Counted from the first letter of the stretch, positions 50,255 through 59,712 are shown. The stretch is DNA of 64,000 bases from Acidobacteriaceae bacterium (GCA_019240475.1 JAFAYI010000036.1:361174-425173); one strand, 5' to 3'. Translations and numbers: made by a program. Notes: generated by a model not told the origin, from the letters alone.

Positions 50255-51430
50255 TCAGCCTGCGGTCAGCGCCGCTTCCTTTGCAAGCGCTGCGTCGGCA
50301 TACGCGTTCTGAACAGCCGCCACTCCGGACCCAAACCGCACTGCGTGCCCGTTTGCGTTGAGAATGATCTCCAGCTCCGCCACGATCGCGAACAGATCAT
50401 GGAAATCGAAGTAGCCCAAATGCGCCAGCCGGAAAATCTGTCCCTTCATCGACCCTTGCCCATTCGATATGATCGCGTTGAAGCGGCTGCGAAACTCCTT
50501 CACGATCACGCCCGAATCCATCCCTCGCGGCGCGCGCACCGACGTAACCGAGGAACCCGGCGCGCTTGAAAACAGCTCCAGGCCCAGCTCCGTCACCGCC
50601 TCGCGCGTCGCCTTCGCCAGCAATTGCGCGTTTGCCACCAGCTTGTGCGGGCCTAGCGACTGAATATATTTCAAGGCCTCGTCGAACGCCAGCAGCAGCG
50701 CCGTGTTCGGCGTCCATGCCGATTCTCCCGTCGCCGCGTTCTTCCGCTCGCGCTTCAAATCGAAATAGAAGCGCGGCGATTTCGAATCTTCGCCCGATCC
50801 CCATGCCTTCTGGCTGATCGAAAGAAACGCCAGCCCCGGCGGAATCATGAAGGCTTTCTGCGATCCGCCAATCACCACGTCCAAGCCCCACGCCTCGATC
50901 TCCAACGGCATCGTCCCGATGCCCGTAATTGCGTCCACCACGAAGATCGCATCCGTCTTTTTCACGGCGTGCCCCATCGCCTTCACATCGTGCTGCGCGC
51001 CCGTTGACGTCTCGGAGGCCTGCGCGAACACGCCCTTGATATTCCGGTTTCCCGCCAGCGCCTGCTCGACCGTCTCCGGCTGGACCGCGTCGCCGTAGGG
51101 CGCGCTCAATACCGTCGCGTTCAGTCCCCAGGCTCTTGCGATTTCCACCCATCGCTCGCCGAATTTTCCCGCCGAACACACCAGCACCTCGTCGCCCGGA
51201 GAAAAGAAATTCTGGGCCGCCGCTTCCAGCGCGCCGGTGCCCGAAGCCACCAGAACCAATACATCGTTGCTTGTTCCCAGAATGTCTTTCAGATTCGCGA
51301 GGACCCGTTTATATAGGTTCCGGAAGTCTTCCGTCCGATGGTGAATATCGGAGCCCATCATCGCGTGCAGAGCCGACGGCAGCAGAGGCGTGGGGCCCGG
51401 AGTAAGTAGACGCTGCTTCTTTATGTACAT
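50255..51430 (-). CDS. Class V PLP aminotransferase (phosphoserine or serine-pyruvate/alanine-glyoxylate type)
   Basis: 391 residues, fold type I class V. It begins RLLTPGPTPLLPSALHAM, has the cofactor loop VASGTGALEAAAQNFF, ASETSTGAQHD, VVDAITGIG and the PLP lysine in GGSQKAFMIPPG. The pattern fits the alanine-glyoxylate/serine-pyruvate group that serves as phosphoserine transaminase in many bacteria. Pairing with serA 8 bp downstream makes the serine-pathway role likely. A leader of about 95 bp separates it from the giant repeat protein gene. Confidence 0.9.
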   Translation of the reverse strand: MYIKKQRLLTPGPTPLLPSALHAMMGSDIHHRTEDFRNLYKRVLANLKDILGTSNDVLVLVASGTGALEAAAQNFFSPGDEVLVCSAGKFGERWVEIARAWGLNATVLSAPYGDAVQPETVEQALAGNRNIKGVFAQASETSTGAQHDVKAMGHAVKKTDAIFVVDAITGIGTMPLEIEAWGLDVVIGGSQKAFMIPPGLAFLSISQKAWGSGEDSKSPRFYFDLKRERKNAATGESAWTPNTALLLAFDEALKYIQSLGPHKLVANAQLLAKATREAVTELGLELFSSAPGSSVTSVRAPRGMDSGVIVKEFRSRFNAIISNGQGSMKGQIFRLAHLGYFDFHDLFAIVAELEIILNANGHAVRFGSGVAAVQNAYADAALAKEAALTAG

Positions 51431-51500
51431 TTAGAACGGTGAATTAAAAAACGCTGATATCTCGGAGGATCCGCTTCGAGTAGCAGACCCTCAGAATACC

Positions 51501-51525
51501 AGAGCGCTATCGGTTCACCCGCTCT
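51501..51525 (-). other. Stem-loop just after the giant repeat protein stop
   Basis: Arms AGAGCG (51501-51506) and CGCTCT (51520-51525) with a 13-nt loop directly downstream of the stop at 51526 (minus strand). No T-run follows, so at best it is a weak terminator. Confidence 0.3.
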
Positions 51526-54500
51526 CTAGTTGATGATCGTGAACGCCGCGCTTGCGGTCGAGCGCTGCCCGGTTGCCGATACAGCCGTCACGTCCAGCGT
51601 GTGTTCGCCGTCTGCGAACTGCGTCGTGTCGATCCCGATGTTCCAGCCCACATTCGGGCATCCCGGCGGATTGTGGCTCGCCGCGCACGCGTCCGGCCGG
51701 TACCCGCCATAGGCCGCCGTTCCCACCGAAATGCCATCCACCGCCACCTCCACGCTGCTGATCGGCGTGTTGATGTCGAGCGCCCACCCGCCGAAGGCAA
51801 CCGTCCCGAAGTATCCGGTATTCTGGCTGTTCGGCGTGTCGATTCCGATCCGGAACGCATCCGGCAGCGACCAGTTAATCGCCTCGAACACCCAGCCCAC
51901 CACCGAATGCGATCCGTTCGCAGCCGTCACCGTCACGCCCAGCGAGTGAATTCCATCCGTTAGGTGCGTGGTGTCGACCAGAATCGACCAGCCCACATTC
52001 GGGCAGCCAACCGCCCCGGGATACGAACTGCAGATATCCGGCCTCGATAAGCCGTACTGCGCCGCCCCGTACGGCACGCCGTCAATCGATATCGCAACAC
52101 TCGTGATGGCGGAGCTTGGATCGATCGCCCATCCCGAGAACTGTGCTAGCCCTTCATAAGGACTGGCGTCGCCCGCCGGTTGATCGATCGAAATCCTAAT
52201 CGGGTTCCCTGCGTAAGAATTGGAAACGCTGAACGCCCGGCTCATGGTCGCGTGCTCGCCCGTGCTCGATGTCGCGTCCGCTTCGAGCATATGCGTCGTG
52301 TTCGTAAGGAACGTCGTGTCCAGGCTGAATGTCCAGCCCACGTTCGGGCATCCCGCGCGCCCGGGATACGCGGCGCACACATCCGGCCGAGCCACCCCAT
52401 ACTGCGCGTTCCCCTGCGCTACGCCGTCCACGAAGATCTGAACCGAGCTGATCGTCCCGCTCGTCGAAACCGCCCAGCCCGCAAACGCCGCCGTCCCGCT
52501 GAACGCCGTGCTGTTTGCATTCGGAACGTCGATGTTCAGTTGTATCGCGTTTGCCGAAGTAAGATTCTTGACCGTGAAACTGGTGCTCGCCGTCGAGCTG
52601 TGGCCGTTCGCCGCCGTGCCCGTCACTGCCAGCGTATGGCGGCCGTCCGCGATCTGCGTCGTATCCACCAGAATGTTCCAGCCCACGTTCGGGCACCCGG
52701 GCCGGTTCGGTAAGTAGACGCAAACATCCGGCCGGCTTCCGCCGTACGTCGCATTCCCATAGAACACGCCGTCGATTGAGACCGCCAGTTTTTGAATCGC
52801 TGCGTCGTTATCCACCGCCCATCCGCCGAATACAGCCGCCCTCCCGCTATACGGCCCGCCTTGTGCGCTCGGAACGCCGATCGAGATCGTCATCGGATTC
52901 GCCGTCGTCCAGTTCGCCACCGTCAAAGTCGATTGAAACGCGCCGATATCTCCGTTGGCCGCCGTCGCAACCGCCTCAACAGTATGCGTCCCATTCGACA
53001 AACCGTTGGTGTCGAGCAACATCGACCATCCGACCGTCGGACAACCCGGCGCGCCTGTATGGACCGCGCAGACATCCGGCCGCGCAATCGTATAAGATGC
53101 ATTCCCGTAAAACGCGCCGTCGATGCTGATCGCCACGTTGCTGATCGCCGAAGTCGCGTTAAGCGCCCAACCCGCCAGCGAGATCACTCCTTGCACCGGT
53201 CCCGTCGCCGCGTTCGGCGTATCGACGTACGCCAGGGTCCCGCTCGCCGACGCCGCGTTGTTGACTATGAAGTTCGAGCCTTCCGTGATGCGCTTCCCGC
53301 TCGCCGCCGTCGCCGTCACCTCGATGGTGTGCGAGCCGTTGCCCAGCATCGTAGTGTCGTAATAAAAATTCCAGCCGACGTTCGGGCAGCCGGGCGCCCC
53401 CGCATGGTGTGTGCAAACGTCCGGCCGGCTTCCGCCGTACGTCGCGTTCCCTAACGTTATGCCGTCAATCGCTATGCTCACGCTTGCGACCGAGGCGATG
53501 TTGTCCACTGCCCAGCCGCCGAAATGCGCCACTCCGTTGAACGCCTCGCTCGGCGCCGGGCTGTCGATGCCGATCACAATGCCGCTCTCGACGTGCACCG
53601 TCACCGTCGCAAGCGTCGCGCTCAAGCTCTTGGGCGTTGCGTTCGTCAGGTCCTGCAGATAAAACGTTGTCCCATCCACTACTCCGGCCGCGTTCGTGCT
53701 TCCGGCCGGTGGGCCTAATGCGAGCTGTCCGCCCCCTCCCACCGGGCTGCCTTCGTAAATGGCTACATTGCCGGGCGCGCCGCTCCATGCCAGCGCAATC
53801 GTGCCCGTCCCGTTCGCTTGCGGCTGCACCGGGTTCGGAGTCGCCGTGAACGTAACCCCGGATGTGAAAACCGCGTTGCCCGTGCCTTCCCCGCCTGCCC
53901 CTTGCGTCGCCGATCCAACCGGCAGAGTCACGATATTGCTGATGAACGCGTTCTGCGCGATATACAACTGCGTATTCGGATTCGCCGTAGCTCCCGATGG
54001 AACAATCAATTGCACCTGGTACACGCCATACGCGCCCGTCGGCAAGCCGGCGCTTATCACCTCCGCCGTCGACCCGCCCATGGTCGCGTTCACCGAATTT
54101 ACCGCCGTGTTCGGCTCCACTCCGGTATAGGGCGCTCCCGCGAAGCTGCTGTTTGCCGCCGCCCCAGTCGGGTCGGTCAGCGTCCCCAGCCCCGCCGCGC
54201 TTATGTTGATCGTCTCTCCCGGAACCGCTGGATTGGCCGCCGTAATCGCGGATCCCGGCGAAACGTCGCAGCACGTCGCGCTCGTATACGCCGTCAGAGC
54301 CACGTCCGCGCTCGCGCTCACGCTCGTCGTGATCGGAATCCCGTTCCCCGCCGCTCCGCTCTGCTTCGCTGTAAGCACGATGCGGCTGAACTGCCCTCCC
54401 AGGCTCGCCGTCACTTGCGGATCGCCGGGGCTGTTGATCTCGTTAATCAGCGCCTGCGCGATGCTCGTCAGAGTATCGGTGCTCTGCACTGTGTAGGTGT

Positions 54501-56706
54501 AGGCGCGTCCGTTCACGCTCAGCGTCGCCGTGTTCCCCGCGCTTACGCTTCCATCTACAGAGACCGTCGCCTCCGGATTGCCCGACTGATGATACGCCGC
54601 CGCCGCCGGCCGCAGCACCGGCGATTGTCCCGGCGTGGCTGGCGTCGCGAAAAGCCCTGGATTCGCCGGCGCGATATAAACCGGCGTAGCGTTGGTAATC
54701 GTTACCGTCCCGTTGCTATGCGTCGTCCGCACGTAAATGCTCGTGCTGTTGCGGTCCGTGAAGTTGTACGGAATCTGCGTGATGATCTGAATATCGGACG
54801 CCCTGTAGATCGGCGCGGCGATTCCGTCCATGAACACCTGCACCCCGGCCAGCTTTGTCGGAATCGCGCCGCTCAATGGCGCAACCACCGGCGTGCTCTG
54901 TTCGGCCAGGTTCGATCCGTCGATTTCCACTAGCATCCCTGGCGCCGCCGTCGCCGCTGTGCCCGAAGAAAGATAGGCGCCCGAAGGTATCGGATCTATG
55001 TCCGCCGTATTCGAGCTGTTCGCCGAAAGCGCTATCGTGTCGTAGCCGAGGTTGATCGCCTTCGAGGCGAGATAAACGCTGCCCGAGCCCGTTCCGGCGA
55101 AAATCGCCGTCGCATTCGGATCTCCCGCATTGTTGTTGCTCGAATTGATCGCGCTCACCAGCCCCTGCGCGACGTCGTCCAGCGTGTCTTTGCTCTTCTC
55201 CGTGTACGTGTAGGTCGCGGTCCCGATCGTAATGCTCACCGTATCGTTGGCAACCGCGGTCCCGCTCATCGTTACCACGCCTTCCTGCCGGATGATCTCG
55301 CTCGCCCAGTTCACCACCGAATTGTCCGGAAGCGCCGTGTCCCCCGGCGTGAAGACCAGCACCCGCAAATTGAACGGGTCCGAGACGTACAGATTCGTGC
55401 CGTCGTAGGCGAGCGACGTCGGGCTCGGAATCGTGTCCACTCCCGCCGCGTTGTCGATCGCCGTGCTCGCGATGCTCCCCGATTGATTCGTAATCACATT
55501 GGTCGTCATGTTCGGCTGCCCCAAAACAATGTCCGCGCTCGCCCCGTTCTGCGTCGGAATCGTGTTGAAGATCAGCACGCGGTCGTTCCCTTGATCTGCG
55601 ATAAACAGCCGCGTGCCGTCCGATAGCGCATAGCTCGGGAAATTCAATGTCCCCGCGCACGGCGTGCCGTTTTGATTCGTGCTGTTCGGGCAAAACGTAT
55701 CGGTCCAGTTCGCAACCGAAGTTCCCAGGCTCGGCTGCCCCACCGCGACGTTCGCCGGCTGGGTGTTCGCTGTCGGAATACTGTTCCAGATGAGTACGCG
55801 ATTGTACCCGTAATCGGCTACATACAATCGCGTCCCGTCGGAGGTAACCGACGTGGGGCTCCACAGTTGACTCGCCGAAGTCGCTGGATTCTGCGCCTGC
55901 AGCGGAGGCGCGCTCGCCGTCGTGAAACTGGTCTGCCCCAAAACCAGATCCGCCGGCTGGTTGTTGCTGGTCGGAATACTGTTCCAGATCAACACCCGGT
56001 TATCTTGCGTATCCGCCACAAACAGCTTCCCGTTCTGAATCCAGACGCCTTGCGGAGCGCGTAGCGAACTCGCTGTCGGCGTTGAAAAAACCGTGGAGCT
56101 CGTGAAGTTCGCCTGCCCCAAAACAATATCGGCCGGCGTGTCGTTGCTCGTCGGAATGCTGGTCCACAGCAGGATCCGGTTGTTGCCCGTATCGGCCACC
56201 GCCAGGTAGTGCCCATCGCTCGCCACCCCCGCGGCGGCTCTCATATTGCTGCTGGTCGGAGTTCCGTACGTCTGGTTGGTCGGAACCGGATAATTCGGAA
56301 CTGTCGTCGTGAAATCCGGCTCGCCTAGCACGGTGGTCGCCGAATAGCCGCACACGTTGCAGTTGTAGATGTCGAACACCGCTATCGTGCTCAGGTCCTG
56401 ATAAGCGCCTGCGACCGCGTTTGTGTTGAAGATCAGGACCCGATTGTTTACTGTGATCGGCTCATCCCCATTGGTCAGGTCTTCCGGCGTCGCCCCGAGC
56501 GGGCTCGAATCCGCCACGAATAGCTGTCCATTCGCATAAGCCAGCCCGCCTACCGCGCCCACCACTTGCTGGTTCGGCGAGTAATCCTGGTATGTGAACG
56601 TGTATTGGCCGATCACCGCTCGCGCCGCCTGGCCGTTGATGAAATCGCCGGCCTCCGCGACGTATGCGAATAGAAAGGGAAGTAGGAGCGCGCTGAGCTT
56701 TCTCAA
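51526..56706 (-). CDS. Giant secreted repeat protein: propeller, Solibacter-type module, six Cys repeats
   Basis: About 1725 residues, exported (MRKLSALLLPFLFAYVAEA). Residues about 20-480 are NHL-like propeller repeats (VADTGNNRILLWTSIPTSN, ADIVLGQ). Then a TIGR03437-like module (APGMLVEIDGSNLAEQSTPV, about 580-690; ETINISAAGLGTLTDP, about 820-930) is interrupted by two about 95-residue inserts with TATYTYTEKSKDTLDD and GRAYTYTVQSTDTLTS. Residues about 1040 to the end are six repeats. The TTG at 56706 has GAGG 5 nt upstream; TTG at 56718 is possible. Likely a cell-surface or matrix adhesin. Confidence 0.85.
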   Translation of the reverse strand: MRKLSALLLPFLFAYVAEAGDFINGQAARAVIGQYTFTYQDYSPNQQVVGAVGGLAYANGQLFVADSSPLGATPEDLTNGDEPITVNNRVLIFNTNAVAGAYQDLSTIAVFDIYNCNVCGYSATTVLGEPDFTTTVPNYPVPTNQTYGTPTSSNMRAAAGVASDGHYLAVADTGNNRILLWTSIPTSNDTPADIVLGQANFTSSTVFSTPTASSLRAPQGVWIQNGKLFVADTQDNRVLIWNSIPTSNNQPADLVLGQTSFTTASAPPLQAQNPATSASQLWSPTSVTSDGTRLYVADYGYNRVLIWNSIPTANTQPANVAVGQPSLGTSVANWTDTFCPNSTNQNGTPCAGTLNFPSYALSDGTRLFIADQGNDRVLIFNTIPTQNGASADIVLGQPNMTTNVITNQSGSIASTAIDNAAGVDTIPSPTSLAYDGTNLYVSDPFNLRVLVFTPGDTALPDNSVVNWASEIIRQEGVVTMSGTAVANDTVSITIGTATYTYTEKSKDTLDDVAQGLVSAINSSNNNAGDPNATAIFAGTGSGSVYLASKAINLGYDTIALSANSSNTADIDPIPSGAYLSSGTAATAAPGMLVEIDGSNLAEQSTPVVAPLSGAIPTKLAGVQVFMDGIAAPIYRASDIQIITQIPYNFTDRNSTSIYVRTTHSNGTVTITNATPVYIAPANPGLFATPATPGQSPVLRPAAAAYHQSGNPEATVSVDGSVSAGNTATLSVNGRAYTYTVQSTDTLTSIAQALINEINSPGDPQVTASLGGQFSRIVLTAKQSGAAGNGIPITTSVSASADVALTAYTSATCCDVSPGSAITAANPAVPGETINISAAGLGTLTDPTGAAANSSFAGAPYTGVEPNTAVNSVNATMGGSTAEVISAGLPTGAYGVYQVQLIVPSGATANPNTQLYIAQNAFISNIVTLPVGSATQGAGGEGTGNAVFTSGVTFTATPNPVQPQANGTGTIALAWSGAPGNVAIYEGSPVGGGGQLALGPPAGSTNAAGVVDGTTFYLQDLTNATPKSLSATLATVTVHVESGIVIGIDSPAPSEAFNGVAHFGGWAVDNIASVASVSIAIDGITLGNATYGGSRPDVCTHHAGAPGCPNVGWNFYYDTTMLGNGSHTIEVTATAASGKRITEGSNFIVNNAASASGTLAYVDTPNAATGPVQGVISLAGWALNATSAISNVAISIDGAFYGNASYTIARPDVCAVHTGAPGCPTVGWSMLLDTNGLSNGTHTVEAVATAANGDIGAFQSTLTVANWTTANPMTISIGVPSAQGGPYSGRAAVFGGWAVDNDAAIQKLAVSIDGVFYGNATYGGSRPDVCVYLPNRPGCPNVGWNILVDTTQIADGRHTLAVTGTAANGHSSTASTSFTVKNLTSANAIQLNIDVPNANSTAFSGTAAFAGWAVSTSGTISSVQIFVDGVAQGNAQYGVARPDVCAAYPGRAGCPNVGWTFSLDTTFLTNTTHMLEADATSSTGEHATMSRAFSVSNSYAGNPIRISIDQPAGDASPYEGLAQFSGWAIDPSSAITSVAISIDGVPYGAAQYGLSRPDICSSYPGAVGCPNVGWSILVDTTHLTDGIHSLGVTVTAANGSHSVVGWVFEAINWSLPDAFRIGIDTPNSQNTGYFGTVAFGGWALDINTPISSVEVAVDGISVGTAAYGGYRPDACAASHNPPGCPNVGWNIGIDTTQFADGEHTLDVTAVSATGQRSTASAAFTIIN
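51529..53580 (-). repeat. Six tandem ~113-residue (~340-bp) repeats in the giant protein
   Basis: Each unit has GWAVD, then IDG...GNATYGGSRPDVC, PGCPNVGW, DTT...G.HT and a closing VTATAANG. Two cysteines per unit (RPDVC and GCPNV) are kept in all six. DNA identity between copies is high around the GTTCGGGCA core (for example near 51655, 52335 and 52690). The beta-rich pattern suggests an Ig-like fold. Confidence 0.9.
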
Positions 56707-56727
56707 ATAATGCCTCAAAAGTAGCTA

Positions 56728-56733
56728 AGTATA
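56728..56733 (-). promoter_or_regulatory. TATACT -10-like box of the giant repeat protein gene
   Basis: Minus-strand TATACT (five of six) would start transcription near 56721, giving a leader of about 15 nt that contains the GAGG before the TTG at 56706. No -35 match. Confidence 0.4.
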
Positions 56734-56875
56734 ACAGCGGTTGGGACGCGGGACGCGCGACTCGGGTTGCATCCGCGCGCTCTCCCGGCGAAAGATTCCG
56801 CCCTGAATGGCGCCCGCGTACAATGGATGAAAACTCGCGTGGCGGCCGGCCTAGGTCCGTTGCGCGCCGCCACCC

Positions 56876-57328
56876 ATGCCCTTGCTCGACCGCATTCAAA
56901 CCGAGATGGTCCAGGCCATGAAGGCCAAGGACGAAACCCGCCTCAGCGTGCTGCGCATGATGAAATCCGCCCTGCAAAAGCACCAAATCGATGCCATGAA
57001 GCCTTTGACCGAGGCGGCCGAGCTACAGGTTATGAGTACGCTCTTGAAACAGCGCCGGGAATCGGCCGATATGTTCCGCAAAGGCGGCCGCGAAGAGCTG
57101 GCCTCCAAGGAAGAAGGCGAAATCGCCATCATCGAAGGCTACCTGCCGTCCGAGCCCACCGCAGCCGATCTCGAAAACGCCGTCTCCGCCGCTATCGCCG
57201 AGACTGGCGCCGCCTCGCAGAAGCAAATGGGCGCCGTAATGAAAGCGGCGCAAGCGAGGCTCGCCGGCAAGCGTGTCGATGGCAAAGCTTTGAGCGAGCT
57301 GGTCAAGCGGCGCCTCAGCGCCGCGTGA
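56876..57328 (+). CDS. yqeY: GatB/YqeY domain protein
   Basis: 150-residue helical protein homologous to the C-terminal tRNA-binding tail of GatB. Landmarks are LLDRIQTEMVQAMKAKDETRLSVLRMM at the N-terminus, AIIEGYLPSEPTAADLE, and GAVMKAAQARLAGKRVDGKALSELVKRRL at the C-terminus. Function is unclear; a role with tRNA or transamidosome is proposed for the family. A TACAAT at 56819-56824 is a possible -10. The last codons and stop are part of a 29-bp duplication. Confidence 0.93.
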   Translation: MPLLDRIQTEMVQAMKAKDETRLSVLRMMKSALQKHQIDAMKPLTEAAELQVMSTLLKQRRESADMFRKGGREELASKEEGEIAIIEGYLPSEPTAADLENAVSAAIAETGAASQKQMGAVMKAAQARLAGKRVDGKALSELVKRRLSAA

Positions 57329-57369
57329 TGCAAAGGCCGCGCCTCAGCGCCGCGTGATGCAAAGGCCGC
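57312..57369. repeat. Exact 29-bp tandem duplication across the yqeY stop
   Basis: The unit at 57312-57340 is repeated without change at 57341-57369. It contains the last codons and TGA of yqeY, so the copy carries a second in-phase-looking tail outside the gene. It is GC-rich with an internal GCGCC/GGCGC-type symmetry. Confidence 0.9.
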
Positions 57370-57435
57370 GTCTCGCCTGGAAGCTTTTCATCGAAGCCGC
57401 CATCTGGGCTCCCGCATCTCCCCGCGCGCCGCACG

Positions 57436-57441
57436 TACAAT
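57436..57441 (+). promoter_or_regulatory. TACAAT -10-like box upstream of the OPT transporter
   Basis: TACAAT ends 15 nt before ATG at 57457, predicting a leader of about 9 nt with no Shine-Dalgarno. No -35 consensus. Confidence 0.3.
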
Positions 57442-57456
57442 AGCATCACCTGACCG

Positions 57457-59493
57457 ATGAGCACGCCAGCTTCCTTCAAGCCGTTCGTTCCCGAGCACAT
57501 CCAAATGCGCGAGCTGACCCTTCGCGCCGTCTTGCTCGGGTTGATCATGACCGTCATTCTCGGCGCCGCGAACGCATATTTGGGGCTGCGCGCTGGCATC
57601 ACCGTCGCCGCCACCTATCCCGCTGCCGTCATCAGCATGGCCGCCATGCGCGCCTGGCGCGGCTCGCTGCTCGAAGAAAATATCGCGCGAACCAGCGGCA
57701 CTATCGGCGAAGGTCTCGCTTCCGGCGCCATCTTCACCATCCCCGCTTTCGTGATCTCTCGCGCCTGGCCCTCCTTCGGCTTCGGCGACGCCTATTGGAA
57801 GACCACCGCCCTCCTGTTGGTCGGCAGCGTCTTGGGCGTCCTCTTCATCTCCCTCGTCCGCCGCGTCATGGTCGAAGATTCCGAGCTCCCGTTTCCCGAA
57901 TCTCTCGCCGCTTCCGAAATCCACAAAGCCGGCCAGCGCGGCGCCCAGGCCGCCAAGTTCCTCTTCTGGAACATCGGCGTCGGCGGCCTTGTCTTCCTGT
58001 TGGGCCGCTTCGGCTTCTTCGCCTCCGATGCCGAGTTCTCCACCCCCATCGGCCGCTTGGGATTGAGCCGCGTCCGCCTCGGCGGCGCCGGCGCCTCCAA
58101 CGTTCTCCAAACCGGCGGAACCTCCACCTTCGCGGCCCCCACCGTCAGCCCTGCCTATCTCGGCGTCGGCTACGTCATCGGCCCGCGCCTCGCCGCTTTG
58201 CAATTCTCCGGCGGCGTCCTCGCCTGGGGCTTGATGGTGCCCCTTCTCATCTATTTCCTCGGCCCCCAGTTGACCGCCTTTCTACCCGCCGGCGCGCCCG
58301 CCGATTCCTGGAGCAATATCGCCGCTGGCGTCTGGCGTTACATCGTTCGCCCCATCGCTGTCGGCGGCATGCTGGTCGGCGCCGCCTACACTCTCTTTCG
58401 CATGCGCTCCAGCCTCATCTCCGGCCTCAAGCGCGCCGTCGGAGACGTCCGCCAGACCGCTGCTCAAACCGCGGCTCTCAATCGCACCGAGCGCTACATG
58501 AGTTCCAAAGTCGTCTTCTCCCTGATCGCCGCCGTCTTCTTCCTCATGATCGCCCTCTATATCTACTTCTCCGGCCAGGTCCTCGGCGGAGTCGTCGCCG
58601 CCGTCGTCATGCTCCTGCTCGGCTTCTTCTTCGCAACCGTTTCCGGTAGTCTCTGCGGCTTGATCGGCTCCTCCAACAATCCCGTCTCCGGCCTCACTCT
58701 TTCCACCCTCATCATCGCGGCCCTGCTCATGGTCTCTCTCGGCGTCTCCGGTTCGGCCGGAGTCATTGCCGTCCTCGGTGTCGCCGCCGTCGTCTGTGTC
58801 TCCTCCGCTGTTGCCGGCGAGCTGCTCCAGGACTTTAAAGTCGGCTACATCCTCGGCGGCACGCCCCGCAACATCCAGGTCGCCGAGCTCATCGCCGTCA
58901 TCGTCGCCAGCCTCGTCATGTATTTCCCGCTCGTTCTGCTCCACGAAGGCAACATCAAGGCCGGCGGCACCGGCTTCGGCGACCGCCAGCTTCCCGCTCC
59001 TCAAGCCGGCCTTATGGCGCTTCTTGCCCAAGGCATCGTCGCGGGCGATATGCCCTGGCCTCTCGTGTTGGTCGGCATTCTCATGGGTCTCGCCTTCATC
59101 ATGATGAACGTCAAGAGCCCCATGCTCGTCGCCGTCGGCATGTATCTCCCCTTTGAAACCACCTTCGCCATCTTCGTCGGCGGCCTCATCCGCTGGCTCG
59201 GCGATTGGATCGCCCACCGTCGCGGCTACAACGCGGCGCAAAAGGCGCGAGTTGAAAACGCTGGCGTACTCACCGCCTCCGGCTTAATCGCCGGCGAGGC
59301 CATTCTCGGCCTCGTCTGGGCTGGCCTTCAATTCGCCCCCGAAAACATCCGCTCTCACTTACAGCTTTTCCCCCACCCGTCTTACTTCATCGGTCTCCTG
59401 GTCCTCGCCGGACTCGCGTTCTTGATGATTCGCAGTCCCCTTTCAAGCGCCGGAAGCCCCGACGAACCCGCTCCCCCCGTCGGCATGATGTAA
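57457..59493 (+). CDS. OPT family oligopeptide/metal-chelate transporter
   Basis: 678-residue transporter with about 15 hydrophobic helices. It opens with a short cytoplasmic end, then LRAVLLGLIMTVILGAANAYLGLRAGITVAATYPAAVISM, which is the OPT N-terminal signature; GTIGEGLASGAIFTIPAF, SELPFPESLAASEIHKAG, ASNNPVSGLT-like SSNNPVSGLTLSTLI, and DRQLPAPQAGLM follow. The family moves oligopeptides or metal-chelates by proton coupling. No peptidase or metallophore gene is linked. It ends 219 bp before the propeller-like gene. Confidence 0.93.
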   Translation: MSTPASFKPFVPEHIQMRELTLRAVLLGLIMTVILGAANAYLGLRAGITVAATYPAAVISMAAMRAWRGSLLEENIARTSGTIGEGLASGAIFTIPAFVISRAWPSFGFGDAYWKTTALLLVGSVLGVLFISLVRRVMVEDSELPFPESLAASEIHKAGQRGAQAAKFLFWNIGVGGLVFLLGRFGFFASDAEFSTPIGRLGLSRVRLGGAGASNVLQTGGTSTFAAPTVSPAYLGVGYVIGPRLAALQFSGGVLAWGLMVPLLIYFLGPQLTAFLPAGAPADSWSNIAAGVWRYIVRPIAVGGMLVGAAYTLFRMRSSLISGLKRAVGDVRQTAAQTAALNRTERYMSSKVVFSLIAAVFFLMIALYIYFSGQVLGGVVAAVVMLLLGFFFATVSGSLCGLIGSSNNPVSGLTLSTLIIAALLMVSLGVSGSAGVIAVLGVAAVVCVSSAVAGELLQDFKVGYILGGTPRNIQVAELIAVIVASLVMYFPLVLLHEGNIKAGGTGFGDRQLPAPQAGLMALLAQGIVAGDMPWPLVLVGILMGLAFIMMNVKSPMLVAVGMYLPFETTFAIFVGGLIRWLGDWIAHRRGYNAAQKARVENAGVLTASGLIAGEAILGLVWAGLQFAPENIRSHLQLFPHPSYFIGLLVLAGLAFLMIRSPLSSAGSPDEPAPPVGMM

Positions 59494-59580
59494 CACTCGC
59501 CTCCATAAAAACCGGGCGGCCTCCCTCCATTACATAAGTACTAGAACCCTTACTCCCAACCCGGGCAATAGAAAATCCAA

Positions 59581-59596
59581 CCACGTTCGGGCATCC
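59581..59596 (-). other. Intergenic echo of the giant-protein repeat core
   Basis: The 16 bases at 59581-59596 equal the repeat core of the giant gene (for example near 52339). On the minus strand they read PGCPNV, as in the repeats. The stretch between the OPT stop and the propeller gene holds nothing else I can support. It may be the remains of a lost repeat copy. Confidence 0.45.
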
Positions 59597-59702
59597 TGGT
59601 TTCACTTTCTGTGAACAGCGTTTCAGAGTAGGGCGACTTACTCGAGCTTAGAACGCGCACCCGTAGAGTGGCATTCAACACGGCATGCAGGACTTCATTA
59701 CC

Positions 59703-59707
59703 GGAGG
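59703..59707 (+). promoter_or_regulatory. RBS fixing the propeller-like protein start
   Basis: GGAGG lies 5 nt before the TTG at 59713. Starting there leaves a clean signal peptide; the GTG at 59668 would put 15 odd residues in front of it. Confidence 0.6.
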
Positions 59708-59712
59708 TGTGT

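Noticed and set aside
53465..54274. Minus-strand Gly/Arg-rich frames inside the giant gene
   Set aside because: Shadows of the real frame; composition follows GC-rich third positions and no domain is visible.
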